This document shows positions 61,567 through 64,000 of a stretch of 64,000 bases of DNA, piece by piece. The position numbers and the translations under genes are program-made. The stretch comes from Ancylothrix sp036704045. GTDB taxonomy: Bacteria; Cyanobacteriota; Cyanobacteriia; Cyanobacteriales; Oscillatoriaceae. Within the stretch, counting starts at the first letter, position 1; each line of letters starts with the position of its first letter. The stretch spans positions 186,001 through 250,000 of the forward strand of contig DATNQM010000022.1 of NCBI GenBank assembly GCA_036704045.1, read 5' to 3'. A model generated the notes under the pieces. It saw only the letters and a list, made by a program, of their open reading frames with translations, made no database searches and was not told where the DNA came from.

Positions 61567-62946
61567 CTAATTTACATCCCCAAAACCTCCTCTTAAAACC
61601 TTACTTTTTTCCCCTTCAACCTCAATAACACTTGGCTCAATCAACAAATCAACCAAAGCACTAGCATAAGAATTAATTTGAGGCTGAACCCGAAACATCG
61701 CCGCATCAACACAACGATCTAAATAAGTAAAACCTCCATCCACAACTCCCGAAACACCAGCATTCAAAAAATACACCCCCGGATTCAACAAACACTTAAA
61801 CTTAAACTTAACAACCAAAGTCGTATTAGCCTCAACTTCCTCAATAGAATGACCGGCACTAGAAAAAGAAACTCCCCCCAACTCCAAACCCGTAACAGTC
61901 TTAATCAACATTCCAAAACGAACTTTAGAAGCAGGCTTATAAAAACTCACCGTATAACTATAAATATAACTATTTCTACCCACTAAATAATTAACGCGCC
62001 GACCATCCAAACTTGTAATAACAGGACTACTAATTTTTGCACCCCTTGGCACATAAGAAATAGTATTTGCCGGCACCATTTCTGGATCATAATACTCGCG
62101 TAAATGCTTCTCATCATTAGCAACCGTTACAGCCAACTTTTTCTGTACAACCGGCTCATCTTCCTTACCATTCAAAGCCCGAAACTCCTCCTTCAAAGCA
62201 GCCTCTTTATCAGGAGGAGCATAAATCAACTTATGATATTTATCTATCACCAACTTAGGCTTACCCGCCAACAAAAGCTCACTCTTATCCATCAAAATTG
62301 CCGAATTACATAACTCAATAACCGAAGCCGCCGCATGAGAAACAAATAAAACTGTTCCCCCCCGATCTTGTATTGCGTGTAAACGAGCAAAACACTTTCT
62401 TTGAAAAGCCTCATCCCCAACAGAAAGCGCCTCATCCACCACTAAAATATCCGGTTCCACACTAGTTGAAACTGCAAAAGCCAGCCGAACAAACATCCCA
62501 CTAGAATAAGTTTTCACCGGCTGATCCAAAAACTCCCCAATATCAGCAAAAGCCGCAATCTCATCAAACTTTCGCTCAATTTCCTCTTGCTTTAAACCCA
62601 AAAGTTGCCCATTAAAAAACACATTTTGCCGGCCCGTAAACTCAGGATTAAAACCACTTCCCAACTCCAACAAAGCCGAAATTCGACCATTAACCTTCAC
62701 CTCCCCAGAAGTCGCCCGTAACGTCCCCACAATAATTTGTAAAAGCGTACTTTTTCCCGAACCATTACGCCCTACAATACCCAAAGTTTGACCCTTGGGA
62801 ATCTCCAAACTAATATCTCGTAATGCCCAAAACTCATCTGCACGACTTTTTAGCGGAAAAAAAACCTCCTTTAGCCGATCAACAGGATGCCGGTAAAGCC
62901 TAAAACACTTCGATACATTCTTCAGAGAAATAGCAATATCAGACAT
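61567..62946 (-). CDS. Polysaccharide ABC exporter ATPase with C-terminal glycan-binding domain
   Basis: A 459-residue ATPase of the Wzt/TagH type. The N-terminal 240 residues have Walker A GIVGRNGSGKSTLLQI, signature TYSSGMFVRLAFA and Walker B ILVVDEALSVGDEAF. A helical linker is followed by a beta-rich C-terminal domain (about 300-450; NSYIYSYTVSFYKPASKVRF, GVYFLNAGVSGVVDGGFTYL). In Wzt such a domain reads the chain-terminating group on the polysaccharide and decides when to export. The methyltransferase and sulfotransferase genes downstream could make that cap (inference). It pairs with the permease gene 82 bases upstream. Confidence 0.9.
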   Translation of the reverse strand: MSDIAISLKNVSKCFRLYRHPVDRLKEVFFPLKSRADEFWALRDISLEIPKGQTLGIVGRNGSGKSTLLQIIVGTLRATSGEVKVNGRISALLELGSGFNPEFTGRQNVFFNGQLLGLKQEEIERKFDEIAAFADIGEFLDQPVKTYSSGMFVRLAFAVSTSVEPDILVVDEALSVGDEAFQRKCFARLHAIQDRGGTVLFVSHAAASVIELCNSAILMDKSELLLAGKPKLVIDKYHKLIYAPPDKEAALKEEFRALNGKEDEPVVQKKLAVTVANDEKHLREYYDPEMVPANTISYVPRGAKISSPVITSLDGRRVNYLVGRNSYIYSYTVSFYKPASKVRFGMLIKTVTGLELGGVSFSSAGHSIEEVEANTTLVVKFKFKCLLNPGVYFLNAGVSGVVDGGFTYLDRCVDAAMFRVQPQINSYASALVDLLIEPSVIEVEGEKSKVLRGGFGDVN

Positions 62947-63028
62947 ATAACTTCTATCATTTTAAACATTAAAAATAACCCCTACTTTCGCCCCCCTCAT
63001 TCCCATAGCCACCGCAGGAATTTATCAA

Positions 63029-63886
63029 CTACAAAACATCTGCAAAAGCCGGTCGCAACTTGCGATAAACCCATAAACCCCCATAAAAAACAATTAAAGA
63101 AACCAGCATTGCCGTCATCCATTCCCCCAAATGTTGCACTTCACCAACTAACACCAAATCCCGGTAAACTTCCACAATAGCAGCCATCGGGTTTAACCAA
63201 AAAACCAACCCTTGCCAAGGCTGAGGAATAACCGTCGCCGGATAACAAATAGGAGTTAAATAAAGCCAAAAATTCAACACTACAGCAATAGTTTGGGGAA
63301 TATCACGCAAAAACACCGTCAACCCCGCGCCCCAATAAGCCAAACCCGCAGTAAACAACAACTGTGGCAACCAAACCAAAGGCAATAACCAAAGAGTTGC
63401 GTGTACAGTATGCGCCATCATCGCCACCAACAAAATTAGCGCCATCAAACCCAACGTACTCTCAAGAAACCCCGACAAAACCGGCACCAAAGGCAAAAGT
63501 GGCAGAGGAAAAACCACCTTTTTTACCAAATTTGGCTGACAAATCACCGCATTTGTTGCCTGCTGAAAACCATTACTAAAAGTCATCCAAGGAAGCAACC
63601 CAGCAAACAACCACATTCCAAACGTAAAATTATTTTGTGGCAACCCTTGTAAATTCAACTTGACCTGCAAAACAATTGCAAAAACATAAGTATAAACCAG
63701 CAATTGTGACAACTGACTAATCAACGGCCACAAATTACCCAAAATTGACCCCTTATATCTAGCCTCCAAATCTCGGTGGACAAGACTTTTTAACAATTGA
63801 AGCTGCATCCACCAACGCGAATTAACAAAAAAACTTCTTTTACCCCGACCGGCAAAAAGAACCACTCCTTTCATCGTCTTTAACAA
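63029..63886 (-). CDS. Polysaccharide ABC exporter permease
   Basis: A 285-residue Wzm/TagG-type permease with six predicted membrane segments, after the amphipathic N-terminal LLKSLVHRDLEARYKGSILG that is the family signature. Later motifs: PLISQLSQLLVYTYVFAIVL and LTPICYPATVIPQPW. The start is uncertain. A TTG at 63884-63886 has GAGGAG exactly six bases before it. The ATG at 63874 has no nearby site, and a TTG at 63907 has none. It is first in the twelve-gene glycan operon. The remaining 90 bases of the window may hold its promoter. Confidence 0.88.
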   Translation of the reverse strand: MLKTMKGVVLFAGRGKRSFFVNSRWWMQLQLLKSLVHRDLEARYKGSILGNLWPLISQLSQLLVYTYVFAIVLQVKLNLQGLPQNNFTFGMWLFAGLLPWMTFSNGFQQATNAVICQPNLVKKVVFPLPLLPLVPVLSGFLESTLGLMALILLVAMMAHTVHATLWLLPLVWLPQLLFTAGLAYWGAGLTVFLRDIPQTIAVVLNFWLYLTPICYPATVIPQPWQGLVFWLNPMAAIVEVYRDLVLVGEVQHLGEWMTAMLVSLIVFYGGLWVYRKLRPAFADVL

Positions 63887-64000
63887 AATAAACTCCTCAC
63901 CACTCAATAGCGCAACCCAAACCCTACATCACCTATTAGATTTAACAGCAAATCATCCTCATTACCGCAAGCTAAAAACTTTTATTCCTCCTTTGTGATC

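Overview
The window reads as chromosomal DNA of a filamentous, Oscillatoriales-like cyanobacterium. The evidence is a cyanobacterial ribosomal-protein superoperon (no S10 at its head, no S14 or L30 inside it), an NDH-1 subunit NdhN gene, the clock-input iron-sulfur protein LdpA, a Ycf45-type ATPase with an R3H domain, many heptanucleotide tandem repeats of the STRR kind in spacers, and a very large polysaccharide estate. The lineage below phylum level is inference. No tRNA, rRNA, CRISPR array or intact insertion sequence was recognised.

Layout. 1-9.7 kb: 18 ribosomal protein genes on the minus strand, rplC to rplO in transcription order, with spacers filled by heptamer arrays. 9.7-13.2 kb: a long leader, then a small accessory island (HicBA toxin-antitoxin, a STAND/NB-ARC ATPase with a vMAP-like N-terminus, a small membrane protein and a broken Phd/YefM antitoxin). 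13.2-19.5 kb, plus strand: ndhN, a repeat-rich spacer, two near-identical vWA proteins flanking a coiled-coil protein, ldpA and the R3H/Ycf45 ATPase. 19.7-25.3 kb: a CheY-like regulator, divergent from a GAF-GAF histidine kinase, a CheR-TPR methyltransferase and a double-CheW protein, without CheA or a chemoreceptor.

25.3-36 kb, minus strand: polysaccharide genes. These are a glycosyltransferase with an HpsL-like membrane protein, glmM, and an operon rfbC-rfbD-rfbA, coiled-coil protein, GT2-GT4 fusion, GT4. 36-45 kb: a type I secretion module (HlyD adaptor, HlyB-like ABC exporter with a cyclic-nucleotide-binding domain and a degenerate C39 domain, parvulin-like isomerase), an unknown glycosyltransferase-like protein and an RTX calcium-binding protein that is a plausible cargo. 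45.3-47.6 kb: a TPR O-GlcNAc-transferase-like protein. 47.7-63.9 kb: a compact minus-strand operon of twelve genes that begins with an ABC polysaccharide exporter (Wzm/Wzt type) and continues with two methyltransferases, two sulfotransferases and six glycosyltransferase genes. It most likely makes and exports a sulfated, methylated surface or extracellular glycan.

The most unusual structural signal is compositional. The plus strand alternates between long G+T-rich and A+C-rich blocks that ignore gene direction, and the sign flips inside at least two uninterrupted genes. Other second-look items are the heptamer arrays at stop codons in the ribosomal operon, a CCGG-rich motif that recurs everywhere, a shared coiled-coil plus TSKFWKLR-type segment in neighbouring glycan enzymes, the vWA sandwich, and the island between rplC and ndhN. 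All family calls are from reading motifs; no database search was run.
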